NCBI GenBank assembly: GCA_011317545.1
Contig: WUJK01000010.1
Coordinates: 1,240,001 to 1,304,000, forward strand
DNA from: Coniella vitis
Lineage: Eukaryota; Ascomycota; Sordariomycetes; Diaporthales; Schizoparmaceae
DNA: 64,000 bases
Reading direction: 5' to 3'
Shown here piece after piece: positions 1 to 12,762 of the stretch. Each line of letters starts with the position of its first letter. Position 1 is the first letter of the stretch. The position numbers were made by a program, and so were the translations under genes. The notes below the pieces were generated by a model. The model was not told the origin of the DNA. It saw nothing but the letters and a program-made list of their open reading frames with translations, and ran no database searches.

Positions 1-289
1 AAGGAGGCTTATAATAAAGTATTAGTAGAGGGCTTCGTCGAATTATTTAGTAAATCGGAGGAGGAGGTAAAGCCGGTTATATAGCCCTAAAAGCGCCCCC
101 GCTATATCTTACCCCGCTACTACTAATAGTAATAGTATTAGCTATAGTACTTGCCCTAGTAGTATTAGTATTAGGCTATTATAGCTATTATTACTATTAT
201 TAGCGCTAATACTATCTATAAGTAGGAATATACCCCTAGCGCTATAAGCCTATTATAATTACTTCCTAGCTTAATTACCCCTACCCTAG
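1..289 (+). repeat. RIP-mutated inverted copy of the (TAAA)n-element ORF family
   Basis: Bases 1 to about 200 align without gaps to the reverse complement of about 42095-42300. In the stretch I compared, every difference is C-to-T or G-to-A in the direction of this copy, which is the RIP signature. The less mutated partner reads as a hydrophilic, Glu-rich then Gln-rich protein region; here nearly all Gln CAG codons have become TAG or TAA. The similarity to the partner stops near base 200, but decayed repeat sequence continues to the TRIM target duplication at 285-289. The copy is entered from outside the window, so its other end is not visible. Confidence 0.75.
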
Positions 290-821
290 TATCACAGGCC
301 CACCTGTGACATTGCCTTCGCCCGATGTGCCTGATAAGTTGACTAGATCTTCTGAAACGTGTTTAGAAGATTGCGTACCTTTTGCCTCAACCGCCTAAGC
401 GAAAGGTTCCGTATATCGGAGACGGCCGTAGGAACGCTAGTTAATTCCTAGAGCCCTATAGGGGCCAGCCCGTTATATATCTTCTAAACAAAAATCCCAA
501 GGTCGCAAGTTCGAGCTACGGAGTACCAAAAGTCTTGGATACCCCTTCCGTATAAACTTCGGCTTATAAAGCAACGTCGCGGGTAAGCTTTGGGGGTCCG
601 ACGTTATTAGAGGGAGAGAGAGAAGGGAGGTAATATTATAGGCCCACCTGTGATATTGCCTTCGCCCGACGTGCCTAATAAGTTAACTAGATCTTCTAAA
701 ACGTGTTTAGAAGATTGCGTACCTTTTGCCTTAACCGCCTAAGCGAAAGGTTCCGTACGTCGGAGACGGCCGCAGGAACGCTAGTTAATTCCTGGAGCCC
801 CACAGGGGCTAGCCCGTTATA
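290..821 (+). mobile_element. TRIM-like LTR element, copy 1 (532 bp)
   Basis: Two direct repeats of exactly 188 bp (290-477 and 634-821) flank a 156-bp internal segment with no coding capacity. The element is bordered by a perfect 5-bp target-site duplication, CCTAG, at 285-289 and 822-826. LTR ends read TA...TA, as expected for TG...CA after RIP, and each LTR starts with a near-perfect inverted repeat (TATCACAGG/CCTGTGACA). A polypurine tract (about 608-630, AGAGGGAGAGAGAGAAGGG) lies just before the right LTR, giving plus orientation. Internal bases near 503-525 include a tRNA B-box-like string (AGTTCGAGCT). Terminal-repeat retrotransposons in miniature (TRIMs) have this size and layout and depend on another element for movement. 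A second copy is inverted at 45222-45748. Confidence 0.85.
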
Positions 822-826
822 CCTAG

Positions 827-3800
827 GTATTCCCGCCGACTATTATATTATACTATACGCCCTTAGTAATATTATACGCTAGGTAATCGACCGTATATAT
901 TTTAATATACTTTAGCCCTAGATAGCCTATATCATAGCTATAAACTACCCTAGTAACTAATAGTATAAGATCCTAATTAAACCTATTTTCCTATAAAGTA
1001 GTAGATTATATTATACCTACCGTATATATAGTAGTAAGGGTATTATTTATTAAGAATCTTTATAAACTATTTCTAAGAAGGTAGATTATACTTAGTAATC
1101 TATAAATACCCTTTATAAGTATATTTTACGGAAAGGGGTATTAGGGGGCCCGGCTAAGCCCTCCGGCTAATCCTATTACCTCCGCTTAGCTACTATATAA
1201 TATATATAATACTAAGGCGAAAGCTTACTAGAATAGCTTATTCTATAATAGCGGCCTATCCCTAGCCGGCTAAACCGATAATAATATACTTTAAAGTCGC
1301 TATAACTAATCCTTATAGTTATAAAGAGAGCTAGTTATTAATAGCTTAATAAAAGGGCCGGCTATATTATAATACGAAAGCTTAGCCCTTAAGCGTTATA
1401 TTAGCTAGATAAGACTATCTATTAACGTATTTATTATATTTTCTTAGAGCTCCTAATTCCCTCTCGATATAGGGCTTATATACCCGAGGTAATAGGGTTT
1501 ACTACCCGCCCTATTAAGGAGAGTATTATACCCCTCTTTATAAGGGTATCTATAAGCTTATTCCTAGCTATACTTATATAACTAAGGCTTTAGAGGATAG
1601 TTACTAACCGTCCCTCCGTAAGGTATTACTTATAAAGGGCCTAAAAGCTTCGGAAAGCCTATTATAAGGTATTAAGTATATTACCCTATAATCCCTAGAT
1701 AACCGAAGTACTATCTATATAAATAAATACTACTAATAATACCGTTTCTAATACTAGCCGTAGTCTTATAAGCGCCCTAACCGCTTTAGTATCGAAAACA
1801 TATAAGTATTTATAAAGTACCCTAATAGTAATAGTAATAAATACCTTATCCCTTACTATAATATACCTATAGCCTATCCTATACTTAAATCCCTCCTAGA
1901 CCTTAAAGCTATTTATATATATTATTATAACGTCCGGTAGTAGGGTTATATACTATATATTATAGCGTATAGCTACTTCCTTCTTAGGGTAACCGATATT
2001 AGGGTTTAATATAATACGATTAGGATATTAGGGGGTTAATAAGGCTAGCTTAGGTATAATAAGAAAGTTATATATAATATCCGTAAGGCGTATATTAAAT
2101 ACCCTAAGGTTATATCCTATAGGAGCGTATATCCGTTTATAAAGGGGGTATCCTACGTTTAGTAGAATATACCGTAAGCCGGCCTAGCGAACCGCCGCTC
2201 CTAATATAAGCCTAGCTATAGGGAGGCCCGCTTTATAAAGGGCTACTACTATATATACCGTTCTCTACGCCGATAATACCCCTTTAACGCCCTTTACTAA
2301 TAGTTAATCCGCCTTCTTAAGCTATATTATAGGTATATAGCCCGGTCGAAATTAGGCGTCCGTTATATATATAAGTATCGGGATAAGTATTATTATAACC
2401 GCTTTATAGAGGGATATTATAAGGGGGCTATATTATACCTTCCTAAGGCTCTTAAGGTAGGCTATAACCTTCGCCGTCTTATAAACCCTTTCCTTAATAT
2501 ACCTTCTACCTATAAGATACTTATTAAATTAGAATCTTAATTAGCGGAAGCTAGCTACTTTAAACTAAAAGGGTATACTAATAATAGGCTTTATACGCTT
2601 ACCGCCTATTATAATAGCTAGCTATACCGCTTCCCTATACCTTAAGAAGTAGAAAACTTCTATCTTCTCCGCTATAAACTATATTATATTCCTTAAAGCC
2701 TAATTATTAACGCTCGCTATATCCGTTTCTAATAATATTATATTTTTCTCTATATTATTAGATATATAAAGGAAGAGAATATTATCTATATAATAGAAAT
2801 ACCTATTATTACCTTATAGAATAAGTTTAGAGAGGTAGATTATATATAGTATCGGCGAGAAAGGCGAGCCCTAGGGTATATTATATCTTACCGAGGAGAA
2901 ACCCGTTATCGACTTATCTAAGCGGACTTATATTAGCTATATTATTAGGAAGGAGGTTATTAGACTTAGTAGTAGGAGTAGGAAACTAAGGATTTATAGC
3001 TATACGATTAGTTTATTAGGGAGGATAATATTAAACGCCCTTTATATATCCCTAGTTATTATTATAATAACCTACCCTTAGGAGAGTATTAGCTCGATAT
3101 TATATATAAATACTATTATAAGGTCTATTATAAAGCGTTTTAATAGCGCCCTATAGTATTATAGGTTAAGGACCCTTTTAATAAATAGGATCTAGGAGAG
3201 CCTATATATAATTAGCCTTTTAAGCCCTTAAAAAGGTAGAAAGGAGAGTAATAGGCTTATATAACCTAAGGTTATCTATATCCCTCTTACCTAGCTTAAG
3301 GTATATCGATACCTTAGTATAGCGTTAAGGTAGAAGAAAGTAATTTATAATAAGGTAATAGTTATAAAGCCGAATTAGAAGGGGGCTAATATTATCCTAA
3401 TACTCCTTTAATAGGGATATTAAGGCGCTATCTACCCTAGGAAAGGTAGATTTAATTCGGATAATATACTCCTCTACCTCCTTAAGTATAGCTATATAAC
3501 CCTATTAGAAATAGGCTTTAAAGGTATCCTAGCCCTTAAGCGGGTCCCTAATTAGGTTATTATCCCTAGAGAACCGCTATAAAATCTTATCCTATAATAA
3601 GCTTACTTTCTTAATAAGGTCCTTATATAATATACCGTCCCTTATATATAGCGGGGGAGCTTATAGCGGTATAACTAGCTTATAATTCCCCGCTATCCCG
3701 AAGATATCTATATCCGAAGCTATTATATTTATTCTATTCTATTAAAAGGCTCGCCGATATACTCGAATAACCCCCTTATAGGTATTCCTAACTACCTAAA

Positions 3801-6640
3801 ACTCCCTTAAGTAAATCCGATAATTATATCGGGCCCTAATATACGCCCGGTATATCTCCTTTACTTTATTATCCTACTAAGGGACTTAGGAGTAAGGTTA
3901 TAACTACCGCCCCGTTACCTTTAGGGCCCTACTCTAGAGGTAGTTTACTTAATCGTTTAGAGAAGCCGGGCTCTCCGCTTATAAAAGGGGCGGTATATCT
4001 ATTAGCCCTATTTCTAAAAGGCCTTTAAAGGCTAAGAGGGATTATAAATCTACTTATAACTATATTAGCTATTCCTAAGGGAGCGGAGGATTACTACCGA
4101 TAATTATAATAAGGGTTTTATAGTTAGAGCTAATATATAGATTAGGAGTAATCTCTATAGCTATATTTAGAATATTAAAAAAGATTAGGTTAAAAACCCC
4201 CCCTCGGATATATATAAGGATACCCGGGGTATTTATAAAGAATATATCTCTAAATAGTATTTAATCTTTAACCCGGTTACTACCCCTTTCGTTAAGCTTA
4301 CCCGGCTTATAAGGAGTATAAATTATATTAAAATCGCTTTTAACTATTTATCTCCGTATAAATAGACTATTTAGTATATAATTAAATACTATATCCTCCT
4401 TAAGCGCCAGGTAAATATTAATTAAAAGGACCCCTAATACCTTTAGCTAGAATCTATCCCTTATAATAAGGGGCTATTACTACTTTATATATAGCTTATA
4501 ACCCCGTTATATATATATTAGGACCCGGGGCTTATTACCGAGTAACTTTTACCGCCTTTCCTTATAATAAGCTATCGGATCCCCTCTTTAGTTATCTACC
4601 GGCGAGAAAAGCTTATAGGTAGAGTACCTCTAAGTTCTTATATTATATATTATATATAGCTCCTAAACTTATATAATATCTACCCCTTACTTAGTATAAA
4701 GTACTAGTAGTATAATATAAGTAGATTATTTCTTCTTTATATTCGCTTAGGTAATCGTAAGAAAAGCCCCCTAGCTATCGGAAGGGTATATCCTATTTAT
4801 ATATAAGGGGAGTAATAATATTTAAGCCCCCCTAGGAGCTAAAGATTATAACTATATTATTATCGTCCTTAATTATATCCGCTAGGGGTATAAGCTCTCT
4901 CTTTATAATAAGGCTAGGACCTTCCGGAGGTAGTATATTAGCCGGGTTAAGCTATAAGCGCTATTATAAGCCGGTCGGCGGTATATAATTACGGATATTA
5001 TTATAAGGCCGCTTCCGGGAGGGGCCTTTAATAAATAGCTACTTTATAGGCTTAATAGGGGGTTAAAGCTCCTACTAGCTATTAATAGTATCTATAGCCG
5101 TATTTATATCGTTATAGCGGGCTTTACCCGTATTCCTAATCCTTTTAAGCTTAGAGATAAACGGGTAATAAAGCTATTTATTAATTATTATAAGGGTAGT
5201 AATATAATTAGGGTAGCTAAAGCGGACCGGCTTATAATAATTAATATACTTAAAAGGAAGTATATAAACCTCCCCTTCCTAAGTATATTAAGTATTAGAG
5301 TAGGTAGGGTATTACTTACTCCTTATATAACGCTTAGTTAAATAATAGCTAAGATAATTATCTATATAAAAAGAGAGCCTCTTTATCTTTTATATTAGCC
5401 GGGTATAAGGTAGGTTAAAGATTTAAAAGGGTTATATTTTATATAAAAAGGATATTAACTAGGTAATAGTATCCGTAATAAGGTTATATCCGTTCGTAGA
5501 AAGCCTATAGGAAATAAGCTTAACTCCCGTTTATATTATAGCCTCCTCCCGGATATATTCCTTAGGAAAAACTTTTTAATAAGTAAAAGGGTTATAAAGC
5601 TCCCTTAGAACCTCGGTTATTATATAGGTAACCTAGGTCTATAATATAATTACTAAGGATACTTATATTAGCTCTAATAGCTTATCCCTTAAAGGGTTAG
5701 CGAAAAGCTTATCCCGAACCTCCTTATTAGTAAGGTATAAAGCTTAGCTAATAGGGGTTTTAATAATTACCGCTATATTAATTATAAGGATTTAAAGCTA
5801 AGTATAAATACCTAGCTTAAATCCCTAAAGGGGTAAGCCTATAAGCGTATTATAAGGGGTAGCCCTAAGGAGGATCTTTATATCCTATCCCTACTACCGG
5901 CTATATTAGGGGCCGGATTTTCGAATATAGCGAGCCGGCTCTACCGGGAGCCTAATAACTATACTTATAACGGTAGCCTAGCTTTAACCTTATTAAGGGT
6001 ATTAAGTAGGTAAAGGTAGCTATTAGGGGTAGAATATTATCTATAGAGTAATAATAGGAGGAGTTAGGTATATCGGAGTAGGCTAGCTAATAGCCGGATC
6101 TAATAAAAGAATTTTAAGCTTACGCCTAGCTATAGCTAGGAGTTAGGAATATACCCTCCTTATATAAAAACGCTCCTCGCTCTATAAAGGGCCTTTAAAG
6201 GTATTAACTAGTTTTCTTAGGGTTTCGTCTACCGTTAGTAGGATTATCTCCTAAGCTATAAATATATAGCGTACGCTTATAAGGAGGGTCTTAACCGTAT
6301 TAGGGGTAAGGGGGTTATCTTAATAAATAGCAATATCCTCCTATAATTATAGCGCGGTATTATAGTGCCTCTTCTGCTATATAGGGGAGTAAATCGAATC
6401 CGTAATAAAATTAGTATCCGTCCTAAGTATTAGTCCCTTAGGCGGCGGCGAGCCGCCCTATATTACGTCCGTAGGTAGGGCATCCTATAAGGCTATCCCG
6501 TAACCGAGTTTGCTTATATATAAATAGGTTAGATATTAGTAAATTATTAGCAGAACCGTATATACCCTTAATAAAAGCAGGCGTATACGAGAAAAGTGTC
6601 GGGAAGGATGTGGAGTTCTAATAGAAATTCGTATTACTTA
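827..6640. repeat. RIP-saturated repeat block with possible retroelement pol remnants
   Basis: About 5.8 kb in which CA and TG dinucleotides are almost missing (for example none in 3001-3120) while CG remains common. Stops fill all frames. Two weak coding traces can be read on the plus strand: a YAD-like string (L-Y-A-D-N-T-P) near 2262-2285 that resembles a reverse-transcriptase active site, and an integrase-like stretch near 4850-5160 (I-I-I-V-L-N, later R-R-Y-I-I-T-D). They are not consistent enough to name the element. The block is continuous with the repeat on the left of the TRIM, which landed inside it. Bases about 6340-6620 keep more CA/TG and look like a younger or less mutated segment. 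Confidence 0.5.
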
Positions 6641-9080
6641 AATTATAATTTATTAAGCTGTTTTATCGAGGTAAATACCTAAAGGTTCTTATAATCTATA
6701 TATATAAGAATCTACTATTTTACGCCGATAAGGTAATATCGCTATTCCCTAAAGGCTTTTATTATTACTATAAGTTCTTAATCTAGTATTCTATAATTAA
6801 GTTTTAATCCGTTTAATCTCTTACTAAACTTATTAATTATCCGTAGCTATCCTTTATCGTTTTATTATCCAAATTATCTACCGAATATATAATCCAATAT
6901 ATCTATCTTAATCTCGAAAACTTTATTTTAATCTACTTCGATTAGGATTAGTTCTAATATAATTATATCTTTAATTATACGAAAGACTTTCTATACCTAT
7001 TCGTTCTAATTAAAGGTAATATCCTTTTTTATAAGTTCTATAAATAATATTATAATATTATTATAATTCTTAATAAATTATCGGTAGATATTAATATAGC
7101 TTAAGAAAGCTTTAATATCCTTAATATTCTATAATATAAGCTAATCCCTAACTACTTATACTTTATCTTTTTATATCCGTATATACCCTAATATAATAGT
7201 ATAACCGAGGTAGTTAACTTTCTAAATATTCTAATTAAATTTAATAGGTTTTATTAAAATCTTATTATCTTAGAGAATTTATAGAATTACTATAATATAC
7301 TTCTTATATTCCTCGAATATCTTTAAGTAAATAAGGATATCGTATAGGTAAACGATTATAAAATAATCGAGGTATTCGTATAAGATAAAGTTTATTATCT
7401 CCTAGAATAATATTAAGGCGTTAGTAAATCCGAATAGTATAATAAGGTATTCGAAATATCTATAGCGTATTTTAAACGCTATTTTCTATTCTTCTCCGGA
7501 TTTAATACAAATATATATATATCCTTTTTTAAGGTCGAGGGCTAAAAATTATTAAGCTCCTTTAAGTTTATCTCTAAGTTCTTTAAAGAGAGGTAAGGGG
7601 TATTAATCTTTAATAATAATATCGTTAAGCTATTAATAATTAATATATAATTATAGTTTACCGTTCTTTTTTAGTATAAATAGGATTAGGTATCCTATTA
7701 GTAAATATAAAGGCTTAATATATTCATTCTTAAGATTTTCGTCGATATATTCTCTAAATACTTTAAGTTTATCCTTATTTAATCCGTAGATAGGAAAGAA
7801 CTTTAGTTATTCTCCTTCTTTAGATAAGATCTTATAATCGTATAAGCTATACTTTAATAAGCTATTATCGAATTTTCCTTAAAATAGTTTTATAAACTTC
7901 CGATACTCTTCTAATATATTAAAAAAGTTTCTAAATATATCTTCTTCTTATATAATTATTATTATAAGGAGATATTATTAAATATACTTAATTCTTTCTT
8001 AAACTTACTATAATAATATATTCTATTACTTATAGAATCCTATTATATTATATCCTAATCTATTATATCCCTTACTTTCTTAAGTATTAATTATTACTAG
8101 ATCTTTCTCTATAAGCTATCGAGGCTTATCGTATCCTTTAATAGCTATTATTATAGCTCTTCTCGATTTAGAGGTATATATAAATTCGCTTAAGCCCCTA
8201 TTATCTAACTATCGCTTAATAACTAAATCTAATCTTATACCTTTAATAATAACCGTCCTTTAGGTATCCGTTTTATCCTATAAAATATAGCTATTAATCT
8301 AATCGATTCGAGGATTTTCTTTTCTTAATTATAATATACTTAAAATTAGCTTATATTATATAATATCCGTAATATCGAAGTTTATTAATATTATATATCT
8401 ATAGATTATAATTAATAATTAATTAGATTCTATATTAATAATATCTTAGCTATAAGTAATTTCTATACCTTTTATAATATTAAGTTTATAAGGTTTTATC
8501 TTCTTCTTTTAAGGTATTTATTTATTATTAATTATATTTAGTAATATAAAGTTTCCTTATACTCCGCTCTCTAGGAGTATTATATAGTATTTACCGTTAA
8601 TTTATATTATAATTTTTAAATATTCGTATATTATATTATCTATCGTATAAAGGAACTTCGTTATAAGTCCTAATCGCTTACTATTCCTTATAAGCGATCC
8701 TTACTTTTTAGGTTCTATTATTCTTAGTATACTCTAAGGGCTATTATTTATACTAAGTCTTTAGCTTAGTTTATTCCGTATCGTATATATATTACGGCTT
8801 ATTATTATAATAATACTTCGTCTTCCGTATATATTAGCTTCGTAAGCTTTTCTCTTTTCTCCTACTCGTATATCTTATACTAATCGAATACTTTTTCTTA
8901 TATATAAAGTATATACTAAGGTATCGTATATTAGTATTATCGTAGTTCGTATAATATATTTATAAGAGATTTTATATATTAAGCCTATATTAGCGTATTT
9001 TCCCTTTTTTCTAAGTATTATTTAGTACTTATTATTATCGTTATTATAAGCGATAATATATTATCCTAATTTATATATAG

Positions 9081-9200
9081 GGAACTATTCGTTAATTACC
9101 TTATACTTAAAGTATTATCTATAATTATATATAATATAGAAGAACTATTCGTTAATTACCTTATACTTAAAGTATTATCTATAATTATATATAATATAGA
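9081..9200. repeat. Two-copy 60-bp tandem duplication
   Basis: The 60-base unit at 9081-9140 is repeated at 9141-9200 with one difference at its first base. Copy B of the same gypsy element (about 44640-44700) has a single unit. The duplication therefore arose in copy A, and the near-identity suggests it followed the RIP mutations. Confidence 0.85.
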
Positions 9201-9914
9201 AGAACTATACAATTTAATAATATTCTTTATAAAGGTAGTTAAATTATATATCTTCTTTTAAAAAGGGGGTTTTATCCTAATAAGATATTATTCTAAATAA
9301 TTCTTTAAGTATAATATTATAGATAAGGTAATATATATATCCTTTATCGATATCTTCGTTTATAAAGCTTTCTAATTCCGAGCTTATTTCTTCGTTATTA
9401 GTTTATATATTAATATCCTAAGTAATACTAAGGTTTTCCAAGGGGGTAACTTTAGTAAGCGGTATATTACTATATACTTCTCCGAATCCTATTCGCTATA
9501 ATCCTTCTATAACTATATTAAGGAGATATTATACTCCTATTACGTTTATTAAAAGGTTTTAGTAAGTAATAAAGGGTATTTCCATTTTATCTTTACTTCT
9601 TTCGTTTATTTTATAAGCGAAATCCTTAAGTTATTAGATATACTCGGGTATAAATATTCTAATTTCTAGCTAAACGATATCGAAATTATACTTATATCGT
9701 TCGACTTCGTTTATTATACCTACTTATCCTAAGGTAAAAGGTTACTAAATTAATAGTTATTTATATAATAGCTTATACCTTTCTATATTATATTAATAGG
9801 GATATTCCTTTATAAGCTAGGTTTATTACTTTATTACTAATCTTTCGAATAAACCGTTATCCGTAAAGAGAGGTATCTTCTAGGTAATTATAACTTATTA
9901 TTCCTTATAGGGTT

Positions 9915-10541
9915 TATTAGAGGTTATAATATATAATAGTAAAGAGGATCGAGGGGATTAAAGAATAAAGAAGAGGGTTAATAGTAGTTATATTATATCG
10001 AAGTGCTTGCTTGCTTGCTTCTATTGCTATTCCTTTCGTCGGGAGGGAATAGCTATATTTATAGTTATTCTATAGCTATCTTCTAGAGCCTTCTATTCTT
10101 TGATTTATAATATATATTATAAATCCGTATCTTTAGTTATTCCTATTATTAGGTAGTGGAATAATATATTCTGCCGAGTAGCAAAGTAGTGGTAAAGGCT
10201 TACGTAGCCTGAAAAGTCCACGTACTTTCTAGAACCTTCTGCTAACGTCATTGCTTACGTAATCAACGTTATATATTTTATATTAGTATATATATATATA
10301 CTTTATACTAGTTATAATTATATTAGTAATAGTTTATATACTCGCTTAGTTATTAAGATATTGAAGAAAGTTTGTTAAAAGAGACGAATTAGCGTTCTTT
10401 AAGCTCTTTTACTTTCTTTAGCTCTTTTCAAGCTTATTAGAGTATATATATAGCTATAACTTAGTATATATATATATTATAGTATATTATTATATTATAG
10501 ACTCTCTTCTATATTACGTAAGCGTTTTATATAGTCTTATA
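9915..10541. mobile_element. Solo LTR (627 bp) inserted in gypsy copy A
   Basis: The insert is bordered by a 5-bp target duplication, GGGTT, at 9910-9914 and 10542-10546. Its ends read TATTAG...CTTATA, consistent with TG...CA termini after RIP. Gypsy copy B carries the uninterrupted site near 45126-45145. The middle (about 9995-10270) keeps many CA and TG dinucleotides, including four tandem TTGC units, so it is less RIP-mutated than its host. No coding sequence and no second LTR are present, so a solo LTR left by LTR-LTR recombination is the simplest reading. Confidence 0.75.
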
Positions 10542-11734
10542 GGGTTTCTAAAGGAACTATCCTAAGCCTTATTTTACCGAGAAGTATATTATATAATTAT
10601 CCTTATAATAGAATATCTAGTTAAGGAGTTTATAATCGGAATCGTCCGATATTTACCTTAGAAGCTAATTTTAGCTAGGAAGGGAGTTTTAAGTTTTATA
10701 TATTATAATATTAGCTTATCGTCCTTCTAGGATTTTCTTAAATTCCCTAGGTTTCTTAGGTTATCTATATTCTTATACAAAGTAGCCTATCTTATTATAG
10801 TTAAAGTATTCCTTACTTATAAGCTTATATTAAGTTATATCGAGCTTTATAGGGCTTATATATATAATACCGCTAGTAATTATACTATAATAATTATTCT
10901 ATCGGGGTATATAACGTTAAGATAGCTATTAGTATCGTTTTCTAGTATTAATCCTAGGTATAAAGTTAGTAATAGGTCTTTACCTTCCTTACCGTTCTTA
11001 ATTCCTTTCCTAATTATAGTTATTAATAGCTATTACTATTACTACGAATTCTACGAATATTTCTAATCGGGGTATCTTATATAGTTTATCCTTAATAGAT
11101 TCTTTAAGTCCGTTATAATAAGCTATTATAAAAGGTTTATCGTCCTAATAAAAATATAATATAATTTATCGGAAGAGCGCTATATAATATAATATTAACT
11201 TAGTTTATTTAAGCTAGGAGATCTTACCTTCTATATTACGCTTTTCCTTAGGGTTTCTAAAGGTTTTTTTTAAGTATTTAGGCGAAGGTTTCGAATAATA
11301 TAAAGAGTTCCTTAGTCTTATCTTCTCTAATTTCTTTTATATTATATTCTAGGAAGTTTCGTAAGATAGGTTCAAACTATATAAATATATAGCTTTTAAG
11401 CCTACTAGCTATAAATTCCACTTTCTTAGCTTTAATAGGGAATTACTATTAATAATACTAGAAGTACGCTCTAAGGGCTATAATAAAAGGTTAGATATCG
11501 TCTTCTTATTCGTAAATCTTAAAGGGCTTATTAGTAGTTCCGCCGGTATTTCCTCGAGCTTCGAGTTCTATAATACGTATAATATTATATTAATAGTAGT
11601 TAAAAGTTACTAATTAGTATTCTAAGCCTAGTTAACCGTTAAAGGGGCTAGACCTATTAGAGCTATAGTTAAATACTATAAATAGTATTACCTAAAAGGT
11701 ATATATAAACCGTCCTAAATAAGAGTTATAAAAA

Positions 11735-12198
11735 TATAATAATCTTTACTTAAATTCTTAATTCTAAAAGTACCTATAAGTTATATATTAATAGGAGGGG
11801 AAATATACCTTTAAGTCTTCGTATATTAATATATAATATTAAGTATTATAAAAGATTAAAAGGGATTACGCTATTACTTAAAGTAATACTTAGATTTATA
11901 ACTAAAGATTATAAGGAAAGCTATCTAATAACTAGGAAATCTATCGTCCTTATATCCTTCCGCTATTATACTAGGTTACTTCTAGCTTTATAATCTAGTC
12001 GCTATAATTACTATAATTATCGTAATCCGATTACTTCGATTACCGTAATCCGAGTAATTAACCCTAACCCTAATTATATTATCCTATATAACTTAATTAT
12101 ATAAGAGATCCTAACGGTCCGTTATAGTTTTGTCCGTTGGGCGCTTATTGCGTTAGCCCGTTCTTATAACCTGTATAATCGTGGGTTATAATACTATA
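11735..12198 (-). repeat. LTR of gypsy copy A
   Basis: Homologous to 46943-47403 and to the split LTR 32228-32591 / 39858-40021. The three share the start (TATAATAATCC) and the end (GGTTATAATA), with a variable middle. The middle holds a short telomere-like CCCTAACCCTAA string at 12060-12071, also seen in copy B. The exact right boundary is uncertain by a few bases. Confidence 0.65.
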
Positions 12199-12762
12199 TT
12201 TACGAAGTAAATATTATAACGCTCTTATTTATCGGTATTCTTAAGCGCTTATTCTTCGAGAATAAAACGGAAGCTATCCTTTATATAGCTATCGTTATTA
12301 TAATCGCTTACGATATAGCTAGTAAGGTAGAGATCCTAGTCTCCTCTTAAGTAGCTATATATATAAGGGGTATTATTATAAGTATAACCGCTACGAACGC
12401 TATAGCTACGAATATCGAAAGCGCTATAACCGCTATATATACTCGCGTTAGGCTTACGCGTAAAGAACTTTTAGACTTTTCGGATGCTTTTATTACGGTT
12501 CTTTTTATATAAAATACCCTTAAGAATAATAGTTTCGCTAGCGGGCTTATTAGTAATAAGCTATTTAATAAACTTTGAATAATCTTTAGCCTAATAATCG
12601 ATTTTACTATAATTATAATACTTATTTATTATAATTATATATAGCGTTAGTAAAGTAAATACTATAATATTCGTTCTCGTTGCTATAAGTATTATAATAA
12701 CTATATACGAATATAATATTAGCTACGAAAGCATAAGAGCGGTTAATATTTACTATATAGTT

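Larger units (their letters stand above)
6640..12198 (-). mobile_element. Ty3/gypsy retrotransposon copy A, truncated and RIP-inactivated
   Basis: Read on the minus strand, the element starts with an LTR at about 11735-12196. A gag region follows, with a decayed CCHC zinc knuckle at about 10778-10815 (K-E-Y-F-N-Y-N-K-K-G-Y-F, cysteines turned to tyrosines by G-to-A). The pol region has a YLxDILIY-like reverse-transcriptase box at about 7320-7360. The 3' end beyond RT/RNase H is missing near 6640. Copy B (about 39.9-47.4 kb) is homologous through gag. Copy A contains a 627-bp solo LTR at 9915-10541 and a 60-bp tandem duplication at 9081-9200, both absent from B. Stops in every frame make it non-functional. 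Confidence 0.7.

Noticed and set aside
495..530. tRNA gene in the TRIM internal region
   Set aside because: Only a B-box-like string is present; no A box at the right distance and no cloverleaf.
827..6340. Protein-coding genes in the RIP block
   Set aside because: Stops in all frames and missing CA/TG make intact genes impossible; only family traces remain.
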